Part shown: one piece after another, positions 1 to 14,000 of the stretch
Layout of the letters: every line of letters starts with the position of its first letter
Numbering within the stretch: position 1 is the stretch's first letter
Source of the DNA: Circinella minor
Lineage: Eukaryota > Mucoromycota > Mucoromycetes > Mucorales > Lichtheimiaceae
Direction of reading: 5' to 3'
NCBI GenBank assembly: GCA_016758965.1
Contig: JAEPRB010000032.1
Coordinates: forward strand, 186,001-250,000
Length of the DNA: 64,000 nucleotides
Position numbers and translations under genes: made by a program
The notes under the pieces: model-generated
What the model was told of the DNA's origin: nothing
Database searches by the model: none
Seen by the model: the letters and a program-made list of their open reading frames with translations, nothing else

Positions 1-786
1 TAACAAAAGTAACGTCGTATTTAGGTATAAAACACATCACATGCATGCTTTCAATGAAGAAGGCCGTCGTCCTGATATGTTTGTCGAAGCATATGAGCAT
101 CCCGAAGGAGATATAGATTGGGATTATTTGTATGAAGGATTTGATGCAGCCGTTGACTGGCCTACATGTTCGTTTGTCGGGCCCTTAATGAAAAAGTACC
201 CAGAAGCCAAAGTGATCTTAACTTTACGTGATGTTGACGATTGGTAGTTATTGTTATATATACATAAAAGCGGCCTTTTTGTTTATAAACAAATGAGAAC
301 TATTATTACTCTATGTTAACTAAGAGTTATATCTACAGGTACCGATCAATGGCAAATACTATATATCGAAAGCACACAGCATTACGTCTAGCTAATGACA
401 ATTCGCCTAAAGGATGCATGATTAGAAGAATTCCTCTCGATGGCGCATTAGAAAAGCCAGAGGTATTTGAAGATGCAAAAGCAATAAAGCAAAAATTCAA
501 TCAACATGTTCAATGGGTCAAGGAAAATGTATCAGAAGATCGTCTCTTGATTATGAATCTTGGAGAAGGGTGGGAACGGCTTTGCCAGTTTTTGAACATT
601 CCAATCCCGGATGTGGCGTATCCTCATTCTAATACCACAGCAGATATGCATGTTCTGATGGAAAAAAGTAACATTCAGATCCACAACCCTCTAGTGGAAA
701 ATATTAAACAGATCGAAAAAAGGGCCATCTCTAATATTACTCCAAACGACAACAATGTCAAAACTGTAATTTCTAGTACAGGATAA
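1..786 (+). CDS. Sulfotransferase-like P-loop protein, copy 1 (5' truncated by window)
   Basis: Only the last two exons are in the window: 25-243 (after a TTAG acceptor) and 339-786, joined across a Trp codon (GATTG|GT...CAG|GTAC). The product resembles the fungal Sulfotransfer_4 type (P-loop, PAPS-binding fold). The nucleotide-binding N-terminus lies off the left edge. Visible landmarks are KVILTLRDVDDW followed by YRSMANTIY, then NLGEGWERLCQFLNIPIPD and PHSNTTADM; the complete copy at 33284-34301 aligns with it nearly residue for residue. No stop or frameshift is seen in the visible part, so it could be functional. Substrate is unknown. The next gene rightwards is an oppositely oriented Zn2Cys6 regulator. 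Confidence 0.72.
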
Positions 787-1530
787 AACAAATGATGTAG
801 TTTTCTTTTTCAATATTAGAGTAAACATACAAGCTAGTAAATAAATAATTCTTGTCGCTCTTCAACAGACTCTTGTAAACTTTTTCTTTTTTTTTTTTTT
901 GTTTACTCAAATTTTTTCTTGATTTTATCATTGTTAGTACGTATACAGTTCCGAGAACAAAAATAATACGCCGTAATGCCTAATTAGTATCCTTGGATTC
1001 TGGTACAGAAATAAAGTTGAAAAAGTCTACGTAACAGGGGTTACTGATCGAGTTTGAAATCATAAGCATAGAAATTTGCCAAACTTCAGTTTCTAGACCC
1101 TTTTGGTATGGCGTTGGAACAATTTATAAAAAGGAGTATGGAGTACGATTATAGTATAACAGCTAGCATGTTCTATGCTATCCTAGTCTAGTATAAAAAA
1201 AGCACATCAAAAGAAATAAAACTAAAAATGGATACGTATTGTAGAATCTAAACTTTATGTTTTATGTATTTGGAGTGAGTGGTGTAAACTATTATACTAT
1301 AATATGATACCGTTATGTATATATAAATATTTATAAGTCATGGTTACGTACGTACAAGATGTTCATAGCTAAAATGAAAAAATAATAATTTGTTTCATTT
1401 AACACTTTGTATGACCAAGGTACTAAAAAATAACCAGAGTGGTTTATTTTGTATTAATGCCCAACCTTTTTTTTTTAGAATATGTCACAGATATGGAAGC
1501 AATCCAGCCATCATGTAGATGATAATAATA
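1..1530 (+). repeat. Inverted duplication, left arm (sulfotransferase 3' region)
   Basis: The coding exons, the intron at 244-338, and about 700 bases of non-coding DNA after the stop match, in reverse complement, the block at about 32530-34080. Examples are the segment around 850-885 against 33190-33235, the segment around 1265-1295 against 32785-32815, and a weaker stretch at 1500-1530 against about 32530-32550. Identity looks near 90 percent in the gene and lower in the flank. The left limit is not visible because the window begins inside the repeat. Confidence 0.8.
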
Positions 1531-1966
1531 AGATTTAAGTTTTCAATAACTTTAATGACTACGTATCTGAACACCAGAAAGAATATAGAAAATTGTAGAT
1601 ATGCTTTATATTATGAAAATAATTATCAAAGTAATAATTGTATAAATGTTGGAGCGTGTAGTTGATTACCCGCAAAAAAAAAGATCTCACGTAAATCTCT
1701 ATCTTTTGTTTTATTTGATCCAGTTACCTCAAGTAAATAAAAACATCATTTTCATACTACAGTAATTTATGTAAACATCGTTGTAAGCTAATGGGCACAA
1801 CGTTATTTCTAGTGTATGTTTGTATAATGCTGGTGGATGTGAATACATTCACAATGGAAATATTGTAATTCTTCCCAATCCACAAAACAACATGATAGAG
1901 TTAAAATATCACATATTCTTGGTCTTGATAATTGACTTAGTTGTTACCATTCTATGATGCTTTTTT
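787..1966. other. Intergenic region, no gene seen
   Basis: This is AT-rich DNA between the sulfotransferase stop and the 3' end of the Zn2Cys6 gene. The first 700 or so bases belong to the inverted duplication. I see no credible open frame, only poly-T and TA-rich runs. Confidence 0.6.
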
Positions 1967-4900
1967 TTATATTGTCGTATTATGCCATTGTTTCGTCTGT
2001 CCTTTAGCATGTTGTGTGGTGAGTTGATTAAGAATTATGGCAGTTTGACATTGATTCACAACTTCATCCCGTTGATATAAGCTTGCACAACGTGCTAAAC
2101 TTCTTTGTGCCTGAATTCGAATTGCTTGATCTGTACTATGATAATTTTGTACAAATACGCTCGCAGCTTGACTGACCATACTGAGATTTAATAATAATGT
2201 GTAGAGTTAATTTAACAGATGATTTTGAATGACAAAGAAAAAGAATATTAATAACTTACTAGTCTAGAAAACAAGGTGTTCCTGAAACTATTAATTATTA
2301 ATTATTAGTATCACCCATACTTTATTCATCCGCCCATAATGCTACTTCTGTCTCTCCCTTATATCCTATTGGACTCTGTTTTTTTTTTCTTCATTTACCA
2401 GGTGTAGTATCTAACCAATCAATGATATTTAATGCTACAGTTGTACAAAAACGTTGTATTTGATCCGTGGTCGAATTATCTTCACTCTGTTTGTGTTGCC
2501 TGTCTTGATTATTATTATTAGCAGAGACAGCAGATACTATCAGTGGTCTGTAAAGTAATAGCACCACTGTATTATAGATTGCAGAAAGAATACCTATTTT
2601 ATTATATATTTAAAAAAACGCATAAGTAAATTCATGACCCTTTTATTTTATCTTTTCCATGCATGACGATCCGAAGTTCATTCAAATACAGATATATCTC
2701 TTTACCAGAATCATTTGCAAAACAATTATCTTCCACACTTCTCGATTGCCATTTAATAAGCGCATCATCCAAATTACTAATTACATAAGATAGTGTATTT
2801 GTAGATAAGGATGAAGAAGGACAACCAACAACATGTCTAGGTAGCGCGACATGATATAATGTTGTAAGTACTTGCCCCATTGTCTTGGACAATGGAATAA
2901 TCCGTAAAAATGCGCTATAAACAGGTTTTTGTTCATGAATGTTCGTTTCCACCTCATTCAGTAAATGAGATTGATGACGATGTTGATAACTTGTATTATA
3001 ATGGGGATCGTTTTGAATAAAAAACATTGTTGCTTCATCAGGTTCAATTTCAAATGCTGTTGGGAGCCCAACATTAAATTCATCATCTTTTATCATGAAT
3101 GGTTTTCCAGATATAGCCGATGCCATCCTATCCAAAGAATAGACTGAATAAGCTATTCGTCGTCGTAATTCAATTTCATTTTTTGATATACATTCATGAG
3201 ATTGATATGATTCACCATGAAGATTCATATCTTGACACTATATATATGTACTAATGTTACTACTTTTTTTTTTCTATTTCTATTCGCTGTGTACATTGCT
3301 TTACAGTTGATATTACTTGAAGTCGACATAACGTACCATTCGAATTGCCTAGAATGAATTAAAATTAAATTTTCGTTATTAAAAAAACACAGTGTTAGCT
3401 TGTTTTCAAATGCTCAAAAAAAATGGTGTATATCCTATATATTCCGTTATATACTTACTGCACCAAGAATAAGCCTGTATATTATATATTGTCAAATATT
3501 ACGTAGTTTATACTAAGTTAGTCAATGATAAAATCATGATGATATTAAGGTAAAAAAAACATTAATTACCAGTTTGTTGATAATAGTGATGTAGATGATC
3601 TTAACAGTACTTGTTCGCCTGTATGATATACATCATCATTTTCTTCTTCGTTTCCTTCATAGTCATCGCCATCTTTCATATTATTATCATTATTGAGAAT
3701 CGTAATAGATGTAGTAGTACCTGAAGATGATGTTGGAGCCAATGTTGACATTAGAATCAATGTCTGAATAGAAGTAATAGAAGATTGCTCAAACAATAAA
3801 TTTTTGACATGGTACATTGCTTTTTCTCGTAAATATTTTGCAGCAACAAGTTGTTCTTGTGTTCGATTCTTGCAAGGAATAAATTGAAACCCTACTGCAC
3901 AGATAGCATAGAATAAATGTTCTTCTAGTGGCTGAGGATATTGATAATAAAATTGCATCAAGAATGCATGTTTATCAATAAATACCCATTTAGAATGAGG
4001 ACCATCAAAATAACTATTTGAACCAAAAAAAAAAAAAAAAAAAAAAAAGGTATTTGATTTTTTTGCAGACTATTATAATGATACACATCACATACATTCT
4101 CTCTCACACACACGCACAAAGTTAATCACTTTTTTTTTTATTTACCTTTTAATGGTTTTTTCAGCTAATTCAAATGTAAAATATGGAATTTTTTGTATCA
4201 ATTCCATTGTACCTCCAGGACAATATCCAGTCCGTGCGGATGCTGTTGGAAGAGTTTGTTGAATAAACTCTAGTGATGGTTGTAAAATATATGATTCTGG
4301 TAGTGATGATATTTGTTTTGAAACCACTGAAGGATTAGTATATGAGATAGTTGCTTGCAGTTGTTGTTGTTGTTGTTGTTGAAGATATCTACCATTTTTA
4401 TTGGTATTCTCATCACTGTTGTTCATACTAGCACAGCGACGACCTATTCAATATATATAATTATCGGTTTCCATGGTTATACATTCAAAAGTCAACTTAT
4501 CCATTCAACATTCATTAAACTAAATTTTTACTTACCTTTTGTTGTTCTTCGAACCAAACTCTTTTCTAAAAGGCGTTCAAGAAAAACCACTCGTGATTCA
4601 AGTACTTCAATATACTCTTTTGACTTTCGACCACGTTTTCTTGGTAATGTCAAAAATTCACAGTGAACTTGATTTTTTTTACATTCAGTACAAGGATGTT
4701 GAATGTTAGAATCACACTTTACTTTTCTTTTTCGACAGATATCGCAACTTCTTTTATTTAAACTACTTGAATTGTATCCTTGCTCGTTATGAAGATTGGA
4801 ATTAGACGTGGTATTGTCGTGATCTGTAGTTGTTGGCATCGTAGTCGTCGCCATCGCTGTTGAAGAAGTAGTAGTAATAGAACTTTCTTCGAGTAAATTA

Positions 4901-4995
4901 AATAATTCTGGAAACGTCATGTTGGGTTGTCCTTGTTGTAGAAATGTTAAAGATAATAATGAATCTTCTTCTTTTCCTTCTTTATCAAAGTTCAT
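1967..4995 (-). CDS. Zn2Cys6 fungal transcription factor with fungal_trans domain
   Basis: A DNA-binding regulator. The N-terminus carries a binuclear zinc cluster (CDICRKRKVKC then HPCTECKKNQVHC, about residues 83-112), followed by a basic linker (RKRGRKSK) and a short leucine-rich dimerisation segment (LESRVVFLERLLEK). The middle and C-terminal part resembles PF04082 fungal_trans: HLFYAICAVGFQF, then W-LILGA-AIRM-CQDMNLH, then RRRIAYSVYSLDR and YNTVVLLLYRPLIVS. Exons I can join: 4995-4536, 4443-4146, 4013-3570, 3484-3469 (16 nt), 3348-3337 (12 nt), 3237-2706, 2593-2399. The C-terminal exons between 2398 and 1967 are uncertain; the last open segment ends at 1967. Poly-Gln and Ser/Thr-rich linkers are present. 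It is divergent from the P450 at 5218 with a 222-base shared promoter, suggesting it regulates that gene (inference). Confidence 0.82.
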
Positions 4996-5217
4996 AGTGG
5001 GTCACGAATAACAGCAAGAGTAAAATACTCACCCAAAAGAAAAATATGATGCAAATGTTTCCAGTGCTGTACAACAATCAAGGTACACGGAAAGATAGTT
5101 TTCCCAGATCCCTGACTGAATGGTACCTTTCCGAAAAGGAAACTCGGACCAAAAATCACCGAAAAAGGTTAAAAATTTGGGCTTTTCATTTTTCCAAACC
5201 AGAAAAAAAAAAGGATA
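4996..5217. promoter_or_regulatory. Divergent promoter between regulator and P450, with CCG-N11-CGG
   Basis: This 222-base spacer separates two start codons facing away from each other. It contains CCG at 5131-5133 and CGG at 5145-5147, separated by 11 bases: an everted pair of the CGG triplets that Zn2Cys6 dimers usually read. The remainder is A-rich. The site is predicted from sequence only. Confidence 0.4.
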
Positions 5218-7649
5218 ATGTCACAGCAACTAAGTCTATCAAGCAACAAACTTACTCAAAAACTAATTTCATTATTACAGGATACTAGTTTGATTAGTAT
5301 AATTAACAATAATACTTTTACCCGTGGCGTTGCTACTACTACTGTCTTGACAACCTTTGTTCTGGCAACGTTTATTGCTGTCGTCTGGAAACAGAAAATT
5401 AAAAAGCCAATAGTATTTGGAAATATTCCTTCACCAAAAGGATGTTACCCATTTATCGGTAACAATCATGCATTTGTTTTTATTATCAACTGAAACTCTA
5501 TTTTAATCTATCTTAAAACCATTATTTTTATATACATATATTAGGTCATCTTTTAACAATCGGTTCAAACAGAGCTAAAAAGTTTCATCAATGGCACCAA
5601 GAACTTGGTAAATTATCATTCATTTTAAAATATTCTATCAATGATATAATAACTTTATCAATTATTATAAAAACCCAATAAATAAAAATAATAATACGTA
5701 ATTGTTATTATAGGTCCCATTTTCCACATTATGACTGGTAATAAACCGACACTCGTTATCGCTGATCCTTATATGGCTCATGAACTACTTGTTAGTAATG
5801 GAAAAGTGACCTCAAATCGTTTTCATAACAATGATCGTCATGACTTTCAATCCAATAATACACCGTATGTTTTATTTTGATATGATTTTATTCTATACCA
5901 TACAATATTGACTGATCTATTTTTTTTAAATACGTATAGAGGACTTATTTTATCAGCACCTGATAAATACTGGAATACTTTGCGTAAAACTGGTAATAAA
6001 TTATTATTATACGTATGACATAAACATAAAGTATATGATTTTATAATCACATCTAATCGATTAACTCTATTCAATCATGAAAATATCCCTATTTTATTAT
6101 AGTATTAAATGCATTAGGCCCACGACAGCTAAAAAAAATGACTCCTGTTCTTCGTAATGAAGCTCGAGAATTTGCTGATGCTATTTCTTCCACTAACGAA
6201 AACATCAACCCTACTCCGTATTTATTACGTACATCACTCAATTTTATTTTATTAACACTATCGGGTGTTCGAACGACATCTATTGAAGATCCACTTTTTA
6301 AAAAAGCAACCGACATGATCAAGACAAGTATCCTATATACGGACTTTAAATATATTTTCATGCAGCTTGTCAATCCATCACTTGCCTCTGTTGTTCGTCC
6401 TTTCATCTTGGGTTCCAACACTATTGACGTGAAAAGGGAAGTTTTTAAACATTACGAATATATTTTAAAGCCTTTTTATTTAGAAATAATTGAAAAAGCA
6501 TTGGATTCAGATCAAGATAATTTGGTGAAAGCTTTAAATGATGAAATAAATCAAGGAAAACGAGGTTATTACAATAATTTGATGCCTGCCATTCGTAAGT
6601 TATAATTTATTATTAATTCGTTGTTAATGAACATGTGTGTGTATGTGTGTGCATTGGAATAGTTATTTTGTCATTCACTATATCTAATAATATTTTACTT
6701 TAATGTACTATGAGAACAGATGATATTATACATGCTGGTACAGACACTAGTGCAATGACAATCGCTTGGGGATTCATACAGATATCTACTATGCCGAATA
6801 TTCAAAAAAAAATTCAAGATGAGATTGATTTGTTTGTAAGCAAACATGAAGGTCGTTTGCCTCAGTTCTGGGAACGAGAAGCTGTACCTTACCTGATCGC
6901 AACTCAAAGAGAGTGTTTCCGTATGAGACCTACAACAGATTTTGGCGTAATTCACGAAGCTGCTGAAGATTGTAAGTAAATTTAATTAAGTTATCCAAGC
7001 GATGTATTTAATTAATATAATTATTACACTCTCTCTCTTTTTTTTTTTCCTTTTTCTAAATAGTTGAATGGCGTGGTAATATTATTCCTAGCGGTACATT
7101 TTTTATGACAAATATGATTGAAATGCATATGGATCCTGTCAAGTATCCAAACCCACTTGAATTCAAACCTGAACGATTTTTAGACAAGACAAAAGATTCC
7201 ATGTTTGCTTCAGCAAATCATAAAATTGAAGAGAGAGACCAATATAATTTTGGATGGGGAAGGTAAATATTCATATGCTTTTTTTTTCCCACTGTGGATG
7301 ATAATTTACTTTGTTATATACTAAAACGACATTATTATTTTATTCATATCATTGATGTATATGTATAGACGTCTTTGTGTTGGTGCACATTTAGTATGTA
7401 TTTTATATTATTTATATTATGTTATCGATAAATCTATTAAATAAAACCTTACTCTTATTAACTAAATTATAGGCCGAGAATCAAATGTTTAATGTCTGGG
7501 TTGAAACACTTTATAAATGTAATATTATGCCTGCATTAAATAAGAATGGTCATGAACTTCCCGCCACATTGACCACTGTACCTCCTAATTCTGGTCCTGT
7601 CGTTACTGGACCTCATCCATTTGAATTACGTTTTATTCGTCGTAATTAG
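5218..7649 (+). CDS. Cytochrome P450 (copy 1)
   Basis: A heme monooxygenase, probably ER-anchored. Nine exons give a 550-residue protein: 5218-5458, 5545-5607, 5714-5864, 5940-5992, 6103-6594, 6720-6971, 7064-7262, 7369-7393, 7473-7649; all have GT-AG borders and keep frame. The N-terminal hydrophobic anchor (about residues 38-57) is followed by the hinge PSPKG. The I-helix has HAGTDTSAMT, the K-helix has ExxR in RECFRMRP, the PERF region reads FKPERFL, and the heme loop is FGWGRRLCVG with the axial Cys. This matches a complete class II fungal P450; it may fall near the CYP509 group of Mucoromycota (recollection, not tested). It shares its promoter region with the Zn2Cys6 regulator. The second P450 at 29937-32244 has the same exon plan but a clearly diverged sequence. 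Confidence 0.93.
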
Positions 7650-8078
7650 TTGTAATATCAAATAAAGTTCTGTTACGTATCTATTTTATTTACAGAGATT
7701 ATTGTTACGTATTGTTTTAATATTTGTTGTCAGATAAAAAAAAACTGTCAAGTCCATTAGTAAAAGATAATATGAATGTCCTTATAACAAAAGTAAAAAA
7801 AAAAAAAAATATTATTAATAATCTTCTCTAACCATGATGATCATAGATTCTTCTGCATAGTACTAGAATCATCTTGCCCCCCCCGCAATGGGTACGTACC
7901 TGAAAGTAAAAAAAGTCAGCAGATTTTCCATATATAGAGCAAAGCATTATACATATAAAGCAATCCCTTTTTCTTTTTTTTCTTTTTCAAAACTACCGCT
8001 ACTTTTTATTTTTCCTGCAAAACACCAATCCCCTCCCCACCCCACTTTTTTTTTTTTTTAAAAAAAAAAAAAACAAGA
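7650..8078. other. Intergenic region with pyrimidine-rich promoter tract
   Basis: This holds the 3' flank of the P450 and the upstream region of the DUF3684 gene. A C8 run lies near 7878-7885, and a CT-rich tract with poly-T and poly-A runs lies at 7970-8070, just before the start codon. No open frame is credible. Confidence 0.5.
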
Positions 8079-11000
8079 ATGCAAAGTCGTTTGGAGCTTG
8101 TACGCTCCAACATGATGGAGAGTGGTGGGACTGAAGAAAAAGTAGAAGGTATTAATTGATAAAAAAAAAACACATTCATTTCCTTAAATTACTCTTACTG
8201 TCAAAAAAAAAATTCAAAAAGAGAGAAATATTCATTATCTTTTTTTTTTTTATATGTTAATTAGTGAATCAACGACATCTTATTGATAAGATTTTAGCTC
8301 GTTATTCAGCGGAATATGTATTATATCGAGAACTTATGCAGAATGCAGGTAAATGGTCTTGTTTTTACAAAAAAAAAAAAAAAAAAAAGGCAAAAAAGTT
8401 AACAATGGGACATTCCCCCCCACCCCTTTTTTTTTTTCTTTTTCTTTGTCATAAATAGACGATGCCACTTCTACAAATATCGAGATTCAGTTTCATACAG
8501 GTCAAAGTGATCCAATGAAACCCAATTTATCAGCTAAAATGGAAAAAATTACTTTTAAAAATAATGGTATACCTTTTCGACCAGAAGATTGGTCTCGTTT
8601 AAAACGAATTGCTGAAGGAAATCCAGGCAAGTATATATATATACTATTTTGATTGATTTGTTGAGAGAAAGGAGGGGACGTGATGAATTTATTTGAATGA
8701 TAAGATCTGAAATAAATAATGTGTTATTTATTAATTAGATGAACAAAAGATTGGTGCATTTGGTGTTGGATTTTATTCATTATTTTCCGTATGTGAAAAT
8801 CCATTGTAAGTCAATGATAAAGTTATATTTAAAATATATATATATGTATACTTAATTATTTAAAATGAATTTTATGAATATTAGTGTATTTTCTGGATCA
8901 CAATGTATGGCATTTTATTTTAAAGGAGATCAATTATTTGCCAAAAGAGCCGATGTTCCTGAAGAAGATCGTGATAGTTGGACTTCATTTTTAATGGATT
9001 TGAGAGAACCTATGGAAATACCAGATTTAGATGATTTTGCTAAATTTTTATCGACAAGCATGGTAAAAGAACAAAAAAAAATTTTTATACGCCTTGTTTA
9101 AATAAAATTGATTGATTTACTGATATATAAATATATATAACTTGGTGATGGATGGTGTTATGAATGATTATAGGGTTTTACAGCCAATCTTCGAAAAATT
9201 ACAGTAAAATTCGATCAACATGTAATTTTTTGTATTAACAAAGGTATGGGTGAACCTGAATCAATGCAAGTCGATTCAAGAAAAGTTCATACTTCATCAC
9301 CACAACGAATGTTTACTATTACTGGAGCAAGTATGCGTAAAATTCAATTAACAACAGAAAAATATGCACCTCCCACCATCATGTCTTCCATTTTCAGTAA
9401 TAATAATAACAAACAATACATTGATTCATCTTCTGGATTACCTATGGAAAAAGCCAATATATTTTTACGTGTCGTCACTGCTTCATTGGATGTTAATGTA
9501 GCACGTAATTTTGAAAAAGAAATGGAACGATCCACAAAGAAAAAACCACCTAAAAAGACAAATTTTCAATTAGTATATACTGGACGAGAAGAATTGGATG
9601 CATCCGAAAATAATAGTACGATTTTTAAAGATTTAATCCCGTTTCCCAATCAAGGTCGTGTTTTTATTGGGTTTCCAACACATCAAACAACGGGATGTTG
9701 TTCTCATATGGCAGCTCGATTTATTCCTAGTGTCGAACGTGAAAGCATTGATTTTGCAGAACGTTATTTACGGATTTGGAATACTGAATTATTGACTGTA
9801 GGTGGATTATTATGTCGTATTGTATATAATAGTGAAATGGAACAAATTCATCGATTATATCGAGAATTGGTTGGTTATGATGATATTGTCGATAAATCCA
9901 AACAATCAACTGATGATGCTAAAATCATGTTGGAACGTCAAGCAGCTCATGCACTAGCATCATTTACATTTCAACCTTCAACACCAAGTCCACTTGTTGG
10001 CAATGTTCAAGAAGAACAATTTTTTAAATCAAGTAAAGCTCCTGCCATGTTAATGACTTCTCATGGTGTTCAATCCGCTTTACATGCACGTATTTTACCG
10101 GATCCAGGCTTCAATTCACCTCAACTTTTAAATGATTTTATTAAAACAATTCCAACAATGACACCTATTTTAATGGATACATGTAAAAAGAGTATTGACA
10201 AATTACAATCTTTTGGTATTTTACGAAAACTGGATATGAATGATGTATTAAAAGAATTAGATACACGGCCATTGAATACAAATGAAATGACAGCATGTAT
10301 GAAATGGTGGATTGATCAAAACAAGAAAAATATGTCATCATCAGTCTTGGTAACTACTAATAATAATCAAGAAATGATACAAATGCGACAACGATTTTTG
10401 GATGCAGCTATTTTATCAACTACAGATGAGAATGATAAATTAGTTGCACTTTCTACAATCAAATGGTGGATTAATCCAAAATTAATTCCATTGGATATGC
10501 CTGTACCTGATTCTGTATTGCCATTTTCTGTTAGCAAATCTCTTTATAGTCAAGATCTTGGTGCTTATTTTGGGTAAAAAAAAAATACTATTATTATTAT
10601 TATTATTATTATTAAATGCTTGGGGAAACGGATTATTATTATTTTTTAAAAAAAAAATATTTAACTAAAATATTTCTATTTATTTAGTAATTGGGGTGAA
10701 CTTTCTTTAGCAGAATGGGTTCAATATATTGCCAATAATAACAAGGAACTTGAAATATCAGCCAATTTTGCTGAACGTGTATTATTTGTGATATCTCGAG
10801 GATATAATCATGTATCAACAAAAAATCAAAGTGAAATATGTAAAATATTACAATCTAAAAAATGTATACCAACAAGATATGGTATGAGATTACCTCATGA
10901 ATCATATTTTGAAACAGTTAAATTATTTGATGATTTACCCATTATTCGATTCGACAATACCAAACATAATATCAGTGATGTTTTTCTCAGTGCACTCGGT

Positions 11001-14000
11001 GTACGAAAGGTAAGCGTGAAAAAGAAGAAAGGAAAAAAAATAATTATATATATATATTAATTACTTAACTATATGTTTACCAATATATTTATAGCATGTA
11101 GAACTTCAACTAGTATTTGATCGTCTTATCTCTGATGGGAGTTGGTCTCATGTAGATCTTATCAAATACTTGACAAGTGTTCAAGGTACATTAAGTCAAA
11201 CTGAAATGAATCGATTATGTGAAACACCTATTTTCACTAAAGAAGGAGAAGAACCCAGAATAAAAACTGTTGAACGCAAGACTGGACAAAATGATGCACA
11301 AGGGAATCCCATTACAGAAAAACAACAAAAAAAATTTTATCGTCGATATAAAGCCAAAGATCTTTATGCACCTACTGACACTTTACGAAAATTAAATTTA
11401 CCTTTAATTGATTGGAAAGGATCAACAAGAGCGACTAGTTGGCGATCCACCAGCGAAGAAGCGCGATTTATGACTCGATTAGGATTACTTTCAATACCTT
11501 CTTTGACAAGTATATTAACAATGGCATCTCCAGCGACAACAGAGGATAAAGCACTTCAAATGAGAGCATTACATTATTTTATTGATAATCATAAACAACA
11601 TTATGAAGATGTGTATCATCCAAATCAAATTGATATCGCTTTTTTACCATGTTCTTCTGGTGAAAAAACATATTACTCTACTCCAAGGGATTGTTTTACA
11701 AATCCGGATGTTGAAGTGCTTGGATTTCATGCTTTACATCAAGATCTTATTTGTGTTCGAGATAAATTAGGTGTTCGAGAAAACCCGGATGCGAAACGAC
11801 TTTTAGAAGCCTTTTTACAAAACATAACCCAAGATATTGAAAAAGCAAAACGTATTTTTGAATATATGGCCAGTCGAATGGGTGATATTGGATATCAACA
11901 ATGGCCTAAATTACGTGATATCAAATTTATTCCTGTCCAATCATCTCAAAAGACGAGTAATAATAAGAACACTCTTGTTTTGGTTGAACCGACTCAGTGT
12001 TATTTTGAATCGGGTGAAACGACATTCCATAAAGAATTATTCTTATATGTTGATTTTGGACAATTGGCAAATTCATTTTTACGTTCATGTGGTGTCAAAG
12101 ATGAACCTACAACCATGGAATTGGCATCCATGTTAGTTAAAGATCCTGCTCGGTTTTGGAATCTCAGTGGTGGTGGAGAACGTTATTTGAGTGTATTACG
12201 ACAAATTGCTGGACAATATTATCATATTCGAAGTAATCGACGATTATTACAAGATATGAAAAATACACCATTTCTTGTTGGTATTAAAAAGAGTCAAATG
12301 ACTGGATTACCAGAAGAACAACACATATCAAAGGATAATAACAAGGAAACAATAAATCATGATGAAGTGAATCAAAAAGAGGAAGATCAAGAAGATGAAT
12401 TTGTTCAATATAGGTTGGCAAAAGCAAGCGAAGTATTTATTATTGATGATACTATGGCACAACAAATATTTTCTCCATTATCAGCACCTATGGAACCTTT
12501 ACTTGAAGAATTTTATGCTCACTTAGGAAGTGATCGTTTGTCAAGGTAATTTATTTATTGTTGCTTGGATACATACATATATTTTAGTTTTCTAATATAT
12601 ATTATTTATAGACAAGTCAAGGAAACTTATACATATAGTCAACATATGGGTGTAACAACACGATCCAAGGCAGTAACGGATGCTATTTTTGAACGTGTTC
12701 CGATTATTATTTATCAAATGATGAGTGATAATCCACAACGACAAAAAGAATTATGTCATGATGATAAATATGTAAAAAGAAATTTAAAGGTAAATAAATT
12801 AACTTATGAAAGTACAATTTTTAATAAGAAAAAAAAACTAATGATATATACTTAAAATAAAGGTTATACAAACAAGAGAACTTCGAATTAATCGAAAATT
12901 CAAACATACAGGTGAACAAAATGTTCAACCCACGACTGCATGTGGTGATAAAAGTAGTTTTACAATTTATATTTCCAGTATGGGTGAAATTGATTATTAT
13001 GATATTGCCAATGCTCTTTGTACTTTAATCTTTACTCGTGTAAGATTTAATGATGCTATTGTTGTGGAACGATATCTTACAGCTACATTAACAAGTCTTC
13101 GACGAAAAGGTGTTCCTGTAGATCGTATTTTAAATATTCGTAAAAATGTTGAAAAACATAAACCTATTCCTACATCACCTACGACTACACAATCACTTTT
13201 AGAACAAAATCAACGACAACCTCTTGTTCCTACCTTAACACCCCAACAATTAGATCAATGTACAAAACAAGTTCTTGATGTATTTGGTGATTGTCAAGAA
13301 GGTTATGTACGACAATTATTAGCTCAAGAACGTGAAAATCATGCAGAAAATGTAATTAACAAGCTTTTAAATGATAATGATTATCCCAAGAAAAAACAAG
13401 TCAAAAGTGATAAAGAAATAAAAGAAGAAGAAGAAGAGCAACAACGACGACGTCGTGCTATTGAAAATAATCCAACCACAAATAATAATCAAGGTGGATT
13501 TTTAGATCGTATATGGTCTTGGAAAGGATCAAGACAATCTACACCCGTACCACCTTCACCTCCACCCAAAGCACCTGTTGAACAACAAGAAATTATTAAA
13601 AAACCTCGATTACCTGACTCTCAAGGGACAATTACACCTAATTATACATCGAATATCAAACAAAATTTGAAAAGAGCTATTCATTCATGTCAATCTTATT
13701 CTGATCAACACTTATTTTCTCCTCCTCAAATTAACAAAGTAGTAGAATCCAATAATTATTGTGATGTCAAGCCACAACAAAATTTGGTTGCTTGTGGTCG
13801 AGTCAAAGGAATTGCCTTTTATGTTCATCGAGATGTGAATCCAGAAGATGTACAACAACAATATAGTGGTGCGATGAGTCGATTTGTTGATATTATCAAG
13901 GGTTTAGCTACTGTTTTTGAACTTAAAACAAGTAGTTTACATTTATTTTATGATACTCAAGGATCAACCATTGCATTTAATATGAATGGTAGTTTGTTTA

